DNA of 64,000 bases. Source: Thalassia testudinum (taxonomy: Eukaryota; Streptophyta; Magnoliopsida; Alismatales; Hydrocharitaceae). A program made the translations under genes and the position numbers. This document shows positions 11,003 through 20,895 of the stretch, piece after piece. How positions within the stretch are numbered: the stretch's first letter is position 1; the number at the start of each line of letters is the position of its first letter. The stretch covers positions 32,740,501 through 32,804,500 of the forward strand of contig JAZHRO010000013.1 of the NCBI GenBank assembly GCA_037157565.1, read 5' to 3'. The notes below the pieces were generated by a model that did not search any database, had not been told where the DNA came from, and saw only the letters and a list, made by a program, of their open reading frames with translations.

Positions 11003-13740
11003 TGATAACATCATCATCAGCCATATCTAGCTTTAATTAGTCCTTATCAAGGAATAAATGCCCCTACATAACTGCCAGAGGACCTTAATTCACTGCAATT
11101 CCATTCTGAGAGAATAATAGTAAATAGGGGTAAAACTGTAATTTTAACAGTATATCTCAATTGCAGTGCAATCATGGGTTTTCTTAGAGGTTAAATAAAG
11201 GTCAAATGCTCTTAAGAGTCTAAAAAGTGGGTTAATACAGATAGAAAAGGGTTTTTGCGTGTTTTGATAATTAAATGACTTCCGAAATCCTAAAAACAAA
11301 CCCAATTATTTACCTGAGGTTTTGGTTAGGATAAAATTCACCTAAACCCTCTAAAATTCATATAAAAATATTTTCTACGGTTTGGCATCCTTGATTTGAC
11401 CATTGGAACCCGTCTTGACCCAAAACAGAGCCACAGACAGACCTATGCCCTAATTTGGGTTTTTGCATAAATTACCTAGTCAAACTTGGTCAAAAAATAA
11501 ATCTAACTTTCCCATTGGATTCCTTAGGTTCAAATTAGTTTTGTACCAAAATTTAGGCTCAATCTAAGATCATCTTGACCTATTTTGCACTTTGATCCAA
11601 GTCAGACTTTCTTTATCTCCAATAGCCCCTCAGCTTTTGAATTCCTCACAAAAAGCCCCCCAACTTCTTTGTCTTATTCACAAAAAGGTCCCTTCCATCC
11701 TATAATTCTAATCCTACAACTCCGGCGACCTTTGATTGAAGTGAACTCCTCCTCTGAAAAATGAATCCCTTCCAAAATTGGAAGGGAGATTCCTTGAGAA
11801 GTTCTCTTTTCAATGAATCAGGTCTGAAGCCCAACATCCTTCCCAATCTCTCATGCGAACACATGAGAGATTCAGATATAGCATAGGTTTCCAACTCCAG
11901 CGACTTTCCTAGCTTGGAAAGCTTGCTTCCCAAGCTCAAATAACCTCTAGAGACATATAAAAGGAACCCCAGACCTCGCCAAGTTCCCCAGACTCGTTTT
12001 TGGTCGGAATTACCCCATGTTCCTCCCTCCTCCCTGGCCAAAAAGCTCTGCGAGCTCTGGCAACATCTTCGACCTCCTTCCTCATCCGTTCTTGCAAAAC
12101 CAGCAGCGGATTCTTCATCCTCAGATTCTTCCGCGTGCCGCAATACCAACGGTCGTCCCCTTCCACATCTTTATCATCGTTCCTCCCCTACCGGAGAGTT
12201 CGTCTTCTCCGTTGCCAGCGTACCAAAATCGACGCGGATCTCCCCCCCTTCGTCCATTAGAATAGCTAGTTAGGTTTAGTTAGCATCATAGATTAGTTTC
12301 TCTCTCTATCTCTCAATTCAACCACTCAACACACGCGACCACCTCCATCTTCTCCGTCTTCGGCAATCCCTCGGTGAGGTGCTTCCATCACTACACACAT
12401 CTCGCCACCACGCCCTACACCTCCGCCTCAACTCCACAAACAATAGCCCTCTCATTATCTCTCCATTCACGCACACAACACCTCCCCAAAACACACCCAT
12501 CACTAGCTTCCGTTCTCGACTCCATCCAACCACCACGCACCTCCACACGCCTGCTAACCACCACCACTGCATTCGCCAACCTTCGAAAAAACTTTTGAGC
12601 TCTCTAATAAGGGCTTAGCACCCATATTCTTGATTTCAAGTGCTTCACTGAACGTTCGCCGCCGCGCTTCCTTCTGCAGCGTGTTCTTCACCTCCAAGAC
12701 TCAAAGCATCCAGCTACAACTCCAGATCAACGCAGATTCACTCTAGGTGTCTTTCCAGGCACCTTATTGAAGGCTTCAGCGATTACAGCTGCCTCAATTG
12801 GAGGCGTCTTCATCTGCATGTGCGCACGAGCAGAAGGGGGGATAGTCCCACCTCGAAAACACAAAAGGCGCAGCTGACTTAAATTGTTTTTGTGTTGTGG
12901 GCATATCGCCTCAACACACGGGGGTGAGGTCCCCATATACCTCACATGCCTGACCTGACCCGCCTATGCTTACTCATTCCTCGATCACTACACCACGCCG
13001 GTGACTCTAAACCCGGGTACGCAGACCCCTGAATACCCGATTACCCAATACTGTGCTTATGGTCTTGAGAAGGTAGGAAGAGGAGGAACCCAAGAGAGGG
13101 AAAAAGAGAGAGAGAGCGGGGGGTTGGGGGGTTTTTCTCTGAAGATAAATGGCTGACACTTAGCCATTTGAAGAAGAAATCCCCTGTGCTTAAAGAAAGA
13201 AAGGCCAAGGCACAAAGAAGAAGAACTGAAGGAAGAGCAGGGCCATAGAAGAAGAAAAGGAAAAAGAAAAAGCAGGAAGAAGAGAAAGAAAGGAGAAGAG
13301 AAGGAGAGTGGCAAAAGAGGCACATAGAGAAGAAGAAGAAGAATAGCAGCAGAAGAAGAGTAAAAGGAGCATTGTAGAAATGTCTTTTAAGACGTTTGAT
13401 TGCAAAATCAGATGTCTGATCATATGCTCTTTCATGTTGATTGATTTGAGTAGTTGTTCTATGTATTAAACTTATAATTGGTGATCCAAGTCACCATTAT
13501 TTTGTCTAGATTTCTTTTTATCTCCTCATATACGCATGTTATACATTGCAAATTAGATTTTGAGTAATATATTATGCTCATTTACATTAATTGTTGATAT
13601 TAGTACGTGAATTCCTACTTGCTCTTAGCGAACAACCTCGAACTTTCATTAGAGTATAAATTTTATCTGTTTTTCAAGCGATTTTTGAGGATTTATTACT
13701 ACAACGAATGCATCTTTTAAAACCTCGATTTCACTCGATT
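11003..13740 (+). repeat. Athila-type LTR E, + orientation, right end uncertain
   Basis: This starts TGATAACATCATCATCA, the same edge layout as the outer ends of the other Athila-like LTRs read on their own strand. In the same order as those LTRs it carries the AT-rich block with CCAATTTGGG-type and TTTGGTCAA motifs (11440-11600), a GGAAGGGAGATTCC-type block (11770-11810), GGGGTGAGGTCCC at about 12921-12933, a TCCCACCT half-hairpin (about 12847) and a purine-rich GAA tract (13080-13370). No second LTR, primer site or target duplication was found. The right end is lost in sequence that merges with the CACTA fragment, so 13740 is approximate. ORFs here are composition artefacts. Confidence 0.62.
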
Positions 13741-13982
13741 AACAATACGTCGTCGGTTTAACTACCAACCGACGACGTAAGAAGAATTAAATCCATACTC
13801 GATCGTGCATAAATTTTGGGTGCTAAATTTAACGTACATTTTATCATTGTTTATTAAAAAAACTGACGGCAAAGGATAACTTCAATTACTCCTCCATCTC
13901 ACCTAAATTTTGGCTAGAAATTTATCCGCCATTTCGTCGTCGCTTATTCCTATAACCGACGGTAAAGCTTCAATTATAAGAC
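13740..13982. mobile_element. CACTA-type subterminal region, left fragment
   Basis: This holds several CGTCGCTTATT / ACCGACGG(T)AAA words and a perfect 13-bp inverted repeat (13746-13758 with 13767-13779). The same words recur at 45700-46020 on the far side of the Athila-like insertion, leading to a CACTA terminus at 46059. The last five bases (AAGAC) are the left target copy. The transposon's own left end and transposase were not found. Confidence 0.6.
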
Positions 13983-15830
13983 TGCTTCCAAATGATGGAA
14001 CCGGTTTGTATTATGTGTATTTTATTACTCGAAAATAAGAAATCTCCGAGGTCGAACTCAAGGAGCAATACTTGATTCTAGAAGCATACAAAATCACAAT
14101 TTACAATATATATACTATTTTACAAAAAAAATTAAAGAAAAGGGAAATTTGATTTTTCTATTCTTCTCTTTCTCCCTTTGTCTTCCTCTCTCTTTTCCCT
14201 TTTCAGACGTCTGACTCCATGGGTCAGACGACTTAAACTCCCTTTTCTACAGTGTTTTGCCATTTCTTTTCAGCTGCCGCTGCTGCTGGCTCTTCCTCTT
14301 CCTCTTGGCTTCTTCTTCTTCTTTTCTGCTGTGTGCCTAGTCCTCCTTTTTCTTTCTTTCTTTGCCTCAACTTCTCTGCAGCTACAGTGCCGCCTTCATC
14401 TTCCTCCTTTGCTTCTTCTCCTTTGCTATGTGAGTCCTTCTCTCCTTCTTCTTGCTGCTGCACTCCTTCCTCCTCCTTCTTCTTCTCCTGCTTTCCTACA
14501 CAGTGCATGGTTAGGCAAAACCTAACCCCTACCCTCCCCACGTCTCTCTCTCACTCTCTCAAATTCACTCCAGGGTTCGCTCTCCCAGAGCCTTAACCGG
14601 GTATGCAGGTCGGATGATGCACTAGGGACCAGGCGCACTAGTGTGGGTGGTGCGCGAGGTGTGCACAGGCAGGGTAGTCTGATCCGGGTGCCAGGTCCGC
14701 AGGGGAAGTGTCGCGGACGAGGTGTGGCGGGGGTGCTAGGGACCTCACACTAGTGTGTTTCAAGGTGATAAGCCTGAAACACAAATTCAATTTAAGCGCG
14801 GGCACCCGCTCCCGAACTTCCAAGGTGGGACTAAAGTCCCACCTACTTCTGCGCTTGCGCCCGCAGCAGACGACTTCGCAATTGCAGCAGGCGTGGAGTC
14901 TCTTGACAACACTTGAAGTCTTGGGTGCATGCGTGCTGCAAACCCGCACCACCTGAGGGCTTCGCCTGGAGCCAAGCGTGACCTAGAGCGGAGAACAAGC
15001 AAGCTTGCTTGCTCGTTAATGGTGGACAGAGGCCTGACCCTGAAATCAATAGCACGGCCTTTCGGCCACGTCAAACCACAGGAAAACCTTCGTCGTATCA
15101 CGGCGAAGGTGAGGCGGGGGTTGGCTAGCCGTGAGGCGGCCTAGGCCTGCGTGCCTAGGTCGCTCTGTGGTCGTGTTTATGGGTGTGTTCAGTGGGCGGT
15201 TAGGAAAGTGTTGGCGGTCGATGAAGGGGTGGATGGTGATCAGTGAGTGATGGCGGAGGTTCTAAGATAGGTGGGGAGGCGTGCGAAGAAGTGGAGCAAT
15301 GGTTTTGCCTCACCGAATGGTCTGCCGGAGGTGGAGAAGGTGATGGTGGTCGATGTGTGGCAGTGAGTGATTTAGGAAATAGGTAAGGGGGAAATGAAGA
15401 GGGGAAAAAAGGGAATAGTTGTTACCTACTTAGCAGACGAAAGAGGGAGGAGGAGGCGAGAGGCTGTGCTGTCATCGCCGGAGAAGACAGTGCCCAGGGA
15501 AGAGGTGCTGGAAGGTGCTTGCTGGTACGGCCAGGCATAGTGGACGACGGCGAGGGTAACCCTACCACAAGTATGGTGGCAGGGCGAGAAGAGCGGAGGA
15601 GGAAGGTTGCTGGATCCTACGGGCGAATCGCCGGAGGAGGAAGAGACGAAGTTTGAGGGAATTCCTTGGCCAAGACAAGCTCGAAGGAAGCGGCAGGGGC
15701 TGTCGCTCCTTAAATAGGTACTGGCCAGGAGGGAAACGCGAGGAGGAGACGTGGGCTCCTCACTGGAGGCATGGCAGAAAAAAGACCCATACCTCTCGAA
15801 CGTTCGCACGAGACGTATGGTGGCCAACAT
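13983..15830 (-). repeat. 3' LTR of the Athila-like element, left part (before the array)
   Basis: This matches the right LTR from 42863 onward nearly base for base: TGCTTCCAAATGATGGAA start, the shared GAGGTCGAACTCAAGGAGCAA box (14048-14068), a TTC-rich tract (14130-14500), a perfect 10-bp-arm hairpin (14823-14832 with 14835-14844) and GGCC hairpins near 15053-15065. The last five bases, AACAT (15826-15830), are the left target copy of the array. The LTR resumes at 33891. Confidence 0.93.
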
Positions 15831-16240
15831 TGTTGGTGCTAGAGCACCACGATCATTTGTTTTGATGATAACAAAACACGTGTTATTTAACATTTGCAAT
15901 TTGAGTCCTAGATTTCAGGTCAATTGCAAATGTGGACGTGTTTAGACGGAACTCGAGCTCGCATCCAGGACGGATTGGAAGAGCATGACGGAAAACAGAG
16001 GAGGTTCGCGTGGAGCGAAAGATTGAAGATGGAAGGAAATGAAGAATAGGATAGATTTCCTTCTTTTGTACTTGTTGTATTTTTTCGTTTCTTTTGTTGC
16101 TCTTTATTTTTCCTTAGAAAATTATGTTAAAGAGCCTCAAAGAACCCTAACAGTAGTCCTAGGAACACCGGCACAACCCTAGGATACTTAGGTTTTCTGT
16201 AGAATACTTAGAAAACCAATATAGGGTTCAAACAGCACTT

Positions 16241-16785
16241 CCAGACGTCTAATTCCCAAATCAGATGTCTGATAAAGCATTTTAAGACGTCTGACTGTTG
16301 TTTCAGACGTCTGATAACTGTTAGGCTGGACATAGTTAGTTCTGTCTGATGAATTCAGACGTCCAGACCTTAGACCAGACGTCTTAGGAGACGTCTGATG
16401 ACTTTGCCAGACGTCCAATTAGTGGACCGTTGGCTGGCTTAGAAAACACTCAAGATTATGACCGTTAGAGCCTTATCAGACGTCCATAGGACTTTCCAGA
16501 CGTCTGATAAATGACCGTTTTGCCTCGGCTGACCCAAAATCTCTTCTCAGAGATTTTCTAGCCGTTGCAACGTTTGGAAATCAATTCCCACAGTAAAAGT
16601 AGGTTTCCAGACGTCCAGACATAGTACCAGACGTCCTGTATGTCATCTGATGGACTTGCGCAAAAACCCTGTTTAGATCTGATTCAAGTCAGGGAGAAAC
16701 CCGCATAGAATCAGACGTCTGACCTTGGAATCAGACGTCTTAAAGTGGCCTTCCAGACGTCTGATGCCAGAGTTAGACGTCTGAT
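16241..16785. promoter_or_regulatory. Cluster of about 16 AGACGTC palindromic sites in U3
   Basis: AGACGTCT or AGACGTCC occurs about 16 times in 545 bp (about ten full AGACGTCT palindromes, five or more AGACGTCC, one decayed AGATGTCT at 16263). Many are flanked as CAGACGTCTGA. The core GACGTC is the plant C-box bound by bZIP factors (established). The cluster lies about 110-650 bp upstream of the TATA box, where enhancers sit. Every array LTR repeats it at the same offset. Regulatory use is inferred, not shown. Confidence 0.75.
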
Positions 16786-16892
16786 AACCCTGTCAAATGT
16801 AATCATTGTCCTGATTTCGGCCTGATTCTCTTGGGCTTTGCACCCAACGGCTATAGAACCTTTCTTAAGCCTTCCAAAGCCTTCCTAAGGCC

Positions 16893-16910
16893 TCTATAAA
16901 TAGAGGGGAG
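16893..16910 (+). promoter_or_regulatory. LTR core promoter (TATA box)
   Basis: TATAAATA at 16895-16902 sits inside an inverted repeat CCTCTAT-AA-ATAGAGG (16891-16906). Transcription would start about 30 bp downstream, near 16925-16935, giving U3 of about 1.1 kb. The same box occurs at 20156, 23417, 26678, 29939 and 33200, so the array holds six promoters pointing the same way. Confidence 0.8.
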
Positions 16911-17581
16911 CCTTTGCAACACAAAAACACACAAGATATACACTTAGAAAAACACAAGACACACTTAAGCAACATACTTCCACTCTCTTGTGTCCAATTG
17001 AGGCCCTTGCTCTCCAAGCTCTAGTTTCATTCTCTTGAGAGCATCAAGTCTTCGCGCACCCGCTCTCCCGCCGTTGTTCACGAGAGCGACATTGCGCCGT
17101 TGCGTGGCTCACGCACCCGCGTCATCCTCGACGCACTCCTTGCAAAGGGGAGTTTCCTTATTCCTATAGAAGCTAGGTTCTTAATTACTTTGTTGGCTCT
17201 ATAGGACCTGTTGTTTTATTTTATCTTTGTTATTTTGGTTGGGTATTCGCTTTGCAAATTCCCGTCTCCTTCGTGGGACAAAATCCTTCTCGTGGAGAGA
17301 AGGGGTTGAGGAACGCTACCCTCGTACTTGTAGCGTGGTTGTATTGAGGTTGAATCACCCTCGTTTTAAGTGATTCGGTTTAGTGGATTTGATCAACTAG
17401 GTTGATCGGAAAATCCTAACTTGAGAGGGTTAGGTGGTGGTTTTCACCCGGTTTGGGTTTCCACCTAAAAATACCTGTGTACATTTTGTGATTGCTTATT
17501 TTTGTGATATTGCTTTATATAGTTCAATTCCGCTTTTTTTTTGTCACGCTGATCTCACCCCTCCAAGTAGGGAACTTTCAA

Positions 17582-17597
17582 TTTGTATCAGAGCAGG
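17582..17597 (+). other. Primer-binding site for initiator tRNA-Met
   Basis: GTATCAGAGC (17585-17594) starts 4 bp after the LTR end and matches the complement of the 3' end of plant initiator tRNA-Met (TGGTATCAGAGC...), with changes at its first bases. It recurs at the same place in all five internal regions (20843, 24104, 27365 and 30626 on). This priming is standard for Ty1/copia. Confidence 0.82.
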
Positions 17598-17634
17598 TCT
17601 TGCGAGATCGGAGTAACACCCGGCAAGAGATCAA

Positions 17635-18765
17635 ATGGAGGGAAGCACATCAGCGATCAAATTTTCCGAGGGGCAGTCCACAACCCGTCCGCCCTACTTT
17701 GACGGGAACAACTACAGCTACTGGAAGCTGAGGATGAAGACGTGGCTCCAAGCCACTAAATTCGAGGTATGGGGATGTTGCGAAACCCCATACGAGATCC
17801 CGAAGCGACCCCAAGGAGGCTACTCGCAGGTGCAGATTCTAGAGCTCTCGCTCAACTCAAAGGCAATGAATGCCTTGTATTGCGCATTGAGTACAAAAGA
17901 ATTCGAACGAATCCAAGAGTGCACCACCGCCCACGAGATATGGAGGAGGTTGCAAGGCACTCATGAGGAGACGAGCTCGGAAGAAGATCTCGGGGAGAAG
18001 GAAACCACGTGCCTTGGTTTCATGGCAATTGGAGAAAGTGAAAGCGAAAGCGACTCAGACAACGAGGTAAATCTCGATCTTCAAGAAGCATTTAATGAAC
18101 TTTTTGAGATTAGTAAATCACTTAAAATAGAAAACAAAAGTATTAAAAAGAACCTTAGTTTTCTTAAATCTGAAAATGATAGGTTAGAAAAACAACTTAA
18201 GGACATAGAAACTAGTGCTAAGGATAATAACCTGTTATTAGAAAATCATAACCTCATCAATGAAAATAATAAGTTGATTGAGGAAAATGATAGTCTTAAG
18301 TTAGAAATTTCTGATTTAAAGACTAAGATGAATACTATAGAAAAAGAAATTACATGTCTTAGGGAAAACTCTAACAAACTAATCAATAAAGTAGATGATT
18401 TTTATAGCCCTAAGGTTGAGAAAGGATCTCCATCAAGGAGACCTTCTAACAAATCCGGATCCAAGCCCACTTGGATACCGAAAAAAGAATTAGAATCTTG
18501 TTTTGTAGGGTTCAGGGATAATTACAACATAAAGGACTGGACCTACAAGCTCAAAGCTGGTCAACTCGAGTTGGGAGAACCAAAGAGTAGACCAAGGAGG
18601 AGAACAAGAAGACCGACGAGACGGCGAACAAGCAACGGACCCGCCGCACGTCGACCACCGGATTGGAGACCGGCGCCGATGCCCGGGCCTCCAAGCTACG
18701 GATGGGAGCCCCATCCGATGTGGCATCCACCACCACCATTCGGGCCATTTTATTGGCCATGGTAG
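17635..18765 (+). CDS. gag: Gag-like protein of the array element, copy 1
   Basis: An intact 376-residue ORF, the only long frame in the internal region, starting 54 bp after the LTR; this is the first ATG after the primer site. Residues 22-38 (FDGNNYSYWKLRMKTWL) are a DUF4219-type copia Gag N-terminus, and residues 60-111 are the start of a UBN2-type Gag domain. At 111-125 the usual distal UBN2 region and CCHC zinc knuckle are missing, and the frame goes straight to an acidic segment (ESESESDSDN) and a long coiled coil (about 146-262). A KPTWIPKK motif like those before copia pol follows, but no protease. The tail is new to me: an Arg-rich patch (318-332) and a Pro/Trp-rich end (PPPPFGPFYWPW). 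It could form particles or bind RNA through the Arg patch (inference). All five copies keep the frame open. Confidence 0.85.
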   Translation: MEGSTSAIKFSEGQSTTRPPYFDGNNYSYWKLRMKTWLQATKFEVWGCCETPYEIPKRPQGGYSQVQILELSLNSKAMNALYCALSTKEFERIQECTTAHEIWRRLQGTHEETSSEEDLGEKETTCLGFMAIGESESESDSDNEVNLDLQEAFNELFEISKSLKIENKSIKKNLSFLKSENDRLEKQLKDIETSAKDNNLLLENHNLINENNKLIEENDSLKLEISDLKTKMNTIEKEITCLRENSNKLINKVDDFYSPKVEKGSPSRRPSNKSGSKPTWIPKKELESCFVGFRDNYNIKDWTYKLKAGQLELGEPKSRPRRRTRRPTRRRTSNGPAARRPPDWRPAPMPGPPSYGWEPHPMWHPPPPFGPFYWPW

Positions 18766-18848
18766 GTGAGGTAAAATTCTTAACCCTATCTTTTTATAAG
18801 CATTTAGATAGGGAGAGTTAAAAATTAATGAGCTAATTGTCAATTTTT

Positions 18849-19091
18849 AAGGGGGAGATATAAGGTAGCTAAATTTCCTTTAGAAAGGGGGAGAAAAATA
18901 ATAGCTATCTCATTGTTACAAAAAGGGGGAGGACATTACCTTTGTCAAAAGAAACTCATAGAAGAGTATGTTTTAAGGGGGAGTTATAGGAAATGTAAAA
19001 CCAATTAAACCTTTTTGATAATGTCAAAAAGGGGGAGGTTTTTTTTCTGCATTATTATTTACGGTTTTGTCATCATCAAAAAGGGGGAGAT
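18849..19091 (+). promoter_or_regulatory. Six polypurine-tract-like motifs before the next LTR
   Basis: AAGGGGGAG-type runs at 18849, 18884, 18920, 18975, 19026 and 19078. The last abuts the next LTR at 19092 and is the likely plus-strand primer. Multiple polypurine tracts are a known feature of Sireviruses. The set recurs at +3261 intervals in every unit. Confidence 0.8.
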
Positions 19092-20841
19092 TGTTGGTGC
19101 TAGAGCACCACGATCATTTGTTTTGATGATAACAAAACACGTGTTATTTAACATTTGCAATTTGAGTCCTAGATTTCAGGTCAATTGCAAATGTGGACGT
19201 GTTTAGACGGAACTCGAGCTCGCATCCAGGACGGATTGGAAGAGCATGACGGAAAACAGAGGAGGTTCGCGTGGAGCGAAAGATTGAAGATGGAAGGAAA
19301 TGAAGAATAGGATAGATTTCCTTCTTTTGTACTTGTTGTATTTTTTCGTTTCTTTTGTTGCTCTTTATTTTTCCTTAGAAAATTATGTTAAAGAGCCTCA
19401 AAGAACCCTAACAGTAGTCCTAGGAACACCGGCACAACCCTAGGATACTTAGGTTTTCTGTAGAATACTTAGAAAACCAATATAGGGTTCAAACAGCACT
19501 TCCAGACGTCTAATTCCCAAATCAGACGTCTGATAAAGCATTTTAAGACGTCTGACTGTTGTTTCAGACGTCTGATAACTGTTAGGCTGGACATAGTTAG
19601 TTCTGTCTGATGAATTCAGACGTCCAGACCTTAGACCAGACGTCTTAGGAGACGTCTGATGACTTTGCCAGACGTCCAATTAGTGGACCGTTGGCTGGCT
19701 TAGAAAACACTCAAGATTATGACCGTTAGAGCCTTATCAGACGTCCATAGGACTTTCCAGACGTCTGATAAATGACCGTTTTGCCTCGGCTGACCCAAAA
19801 TCTCTTCTCAGAGATTTTCTAGCCGTTGCAACGTTTGGAAATCAATTCCCACAGTAAAAGTAGGTTTCCAGACGTCCAGACATAGTACCAGACGTCCTGT
19901 ATGTCATCTGATGGACTTGCGCAAAAACCCTGTTTAGATCTGATTCAAGTCAGGGAGAAACCCGCATAGAATCAGACGTCTGACCTTGGAATCAGACGTC
20001 TTAAAGTGGCCTTCCAGACGTCTGATGCCAGAGTTAGACGTCTAATAACCCTGTCAAATGTAATCATTGTCCTGATTTCGGCCTGATTCTCTTGGGCTTT
20101 GCACCCAACGGCTATAGAACCTTTCTTAAGCCTTCCAAAGCCTTCCTAAGGCCTCTATAAATAGAGGGGAGCCTTTGCAACACAAAAACACACAAGATAT
20201 ACACTTAGAAAAACACAAGACACACTTAAGCAACATACTTCCACTCTCTTGTGTCCAATTGAGGCCCTTGCTCTCCAAGCTCTAGTTTCATTCTCTTGAG
20301 AGCATCAAGTCTTCGCGCACCCGCTCTCCCGCCGTTGTTCACGAGAGCGACATTGCGCCGTTGCGTGGCTCACGCACCCGCGTCATCCTCGACGCACTCC
20401 TTGCAAAGGGGAGTTTCCTTATTCCTATAGAAGCTAGGTTCTTAATTACTTTGTTGGCTCTATAGGACCTGTTGTTTTATTTTATCTTTGTTATTTTGGT
20501 TGGGTATTCGCTTTGCAAATTCCCGTCTCCTTCGTGGGACAAAATCCTTCTCGTGGAGAGAAGGGGTTGAGGAACGCTACCCTCGTACTTGTAGCGTGGT
20601 TGTATTGAGGTTGAATCACCCTCGTTTTAAGTGATTCGGTTTAGTGGATTTGATCAACTAGGTTGATCGGAAAATCCTAACTTGAGAGGGTTAGGTGGTG
20701 GTTTTCACCCGGTTTGGGTTTCCACCTAAAAATACCTGTGTACATTTTGTGATTGCTTATTTTTGTGATATTGCTTTATATAGTTCAATTCCGCTTTTTT
20801 TTTGTCACGCTGATCTCACCCCTCCAAGTAGGGAACTTTCA
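19092..20841 (+). repeat. Array LTR 2
   Basis: Same length and layout as LTR 1. Diagnostic bases: C at 19527, G at 19654, T at 19801, A at 19906, A at 20044 (shared only with LTR 3), A at 20517. No TSD-like break on either side; it joins internal regions 1 and 2 directly. Confidence 0.95.
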
Positions 20842-20895
20842 ATTTGTATCAGAGCAGGTCTTGCGAGATCGGAGTAACACCCGGCAAGAGATCAA

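Larger units (their letters stand above)
15831..17580 (+). repeat. Array LTR 1 (outer 5' LTR)
   Basis: U3 begins with a GGTGCT/AGCACC inverted repeat (15834-15847) and a G-box palindrome AACACGTGTT (15875-15884), then the AGACGTC cluster (16241-16785) and a TATA box (16895-16902). R-U5 is about 650 bp. Diagnostic bases: T at 16266 (others C), G at 16393, T at 16540, A at 16645, A at 17256. This is the left (L) type for the mosaic described in the findings. Confidence 0.95.

Noticed and set aside
12984..12998. CACTACACCACG as a left CACTA terminus
   Set aside because: It matches only the first six bases of the terminus at 46059; the following A-rich part is absent, and it lies inside the LTR E pattern.
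16241..16785. Regularly spaced palindromes as a CRISPR array
   Set aside because: Motif is 8-11 bp, spacing is irregular, there are no cas genes, and the DNA is plant.
18490..18843. 117-codon - strand ORF repeated in all units (also 69-, 76- and 63-codon ORFs)
   Set aside because: It lies antisense to the gag tail or in LTR sequence and repeats only because the unit repeats; no domain or start context supports it.
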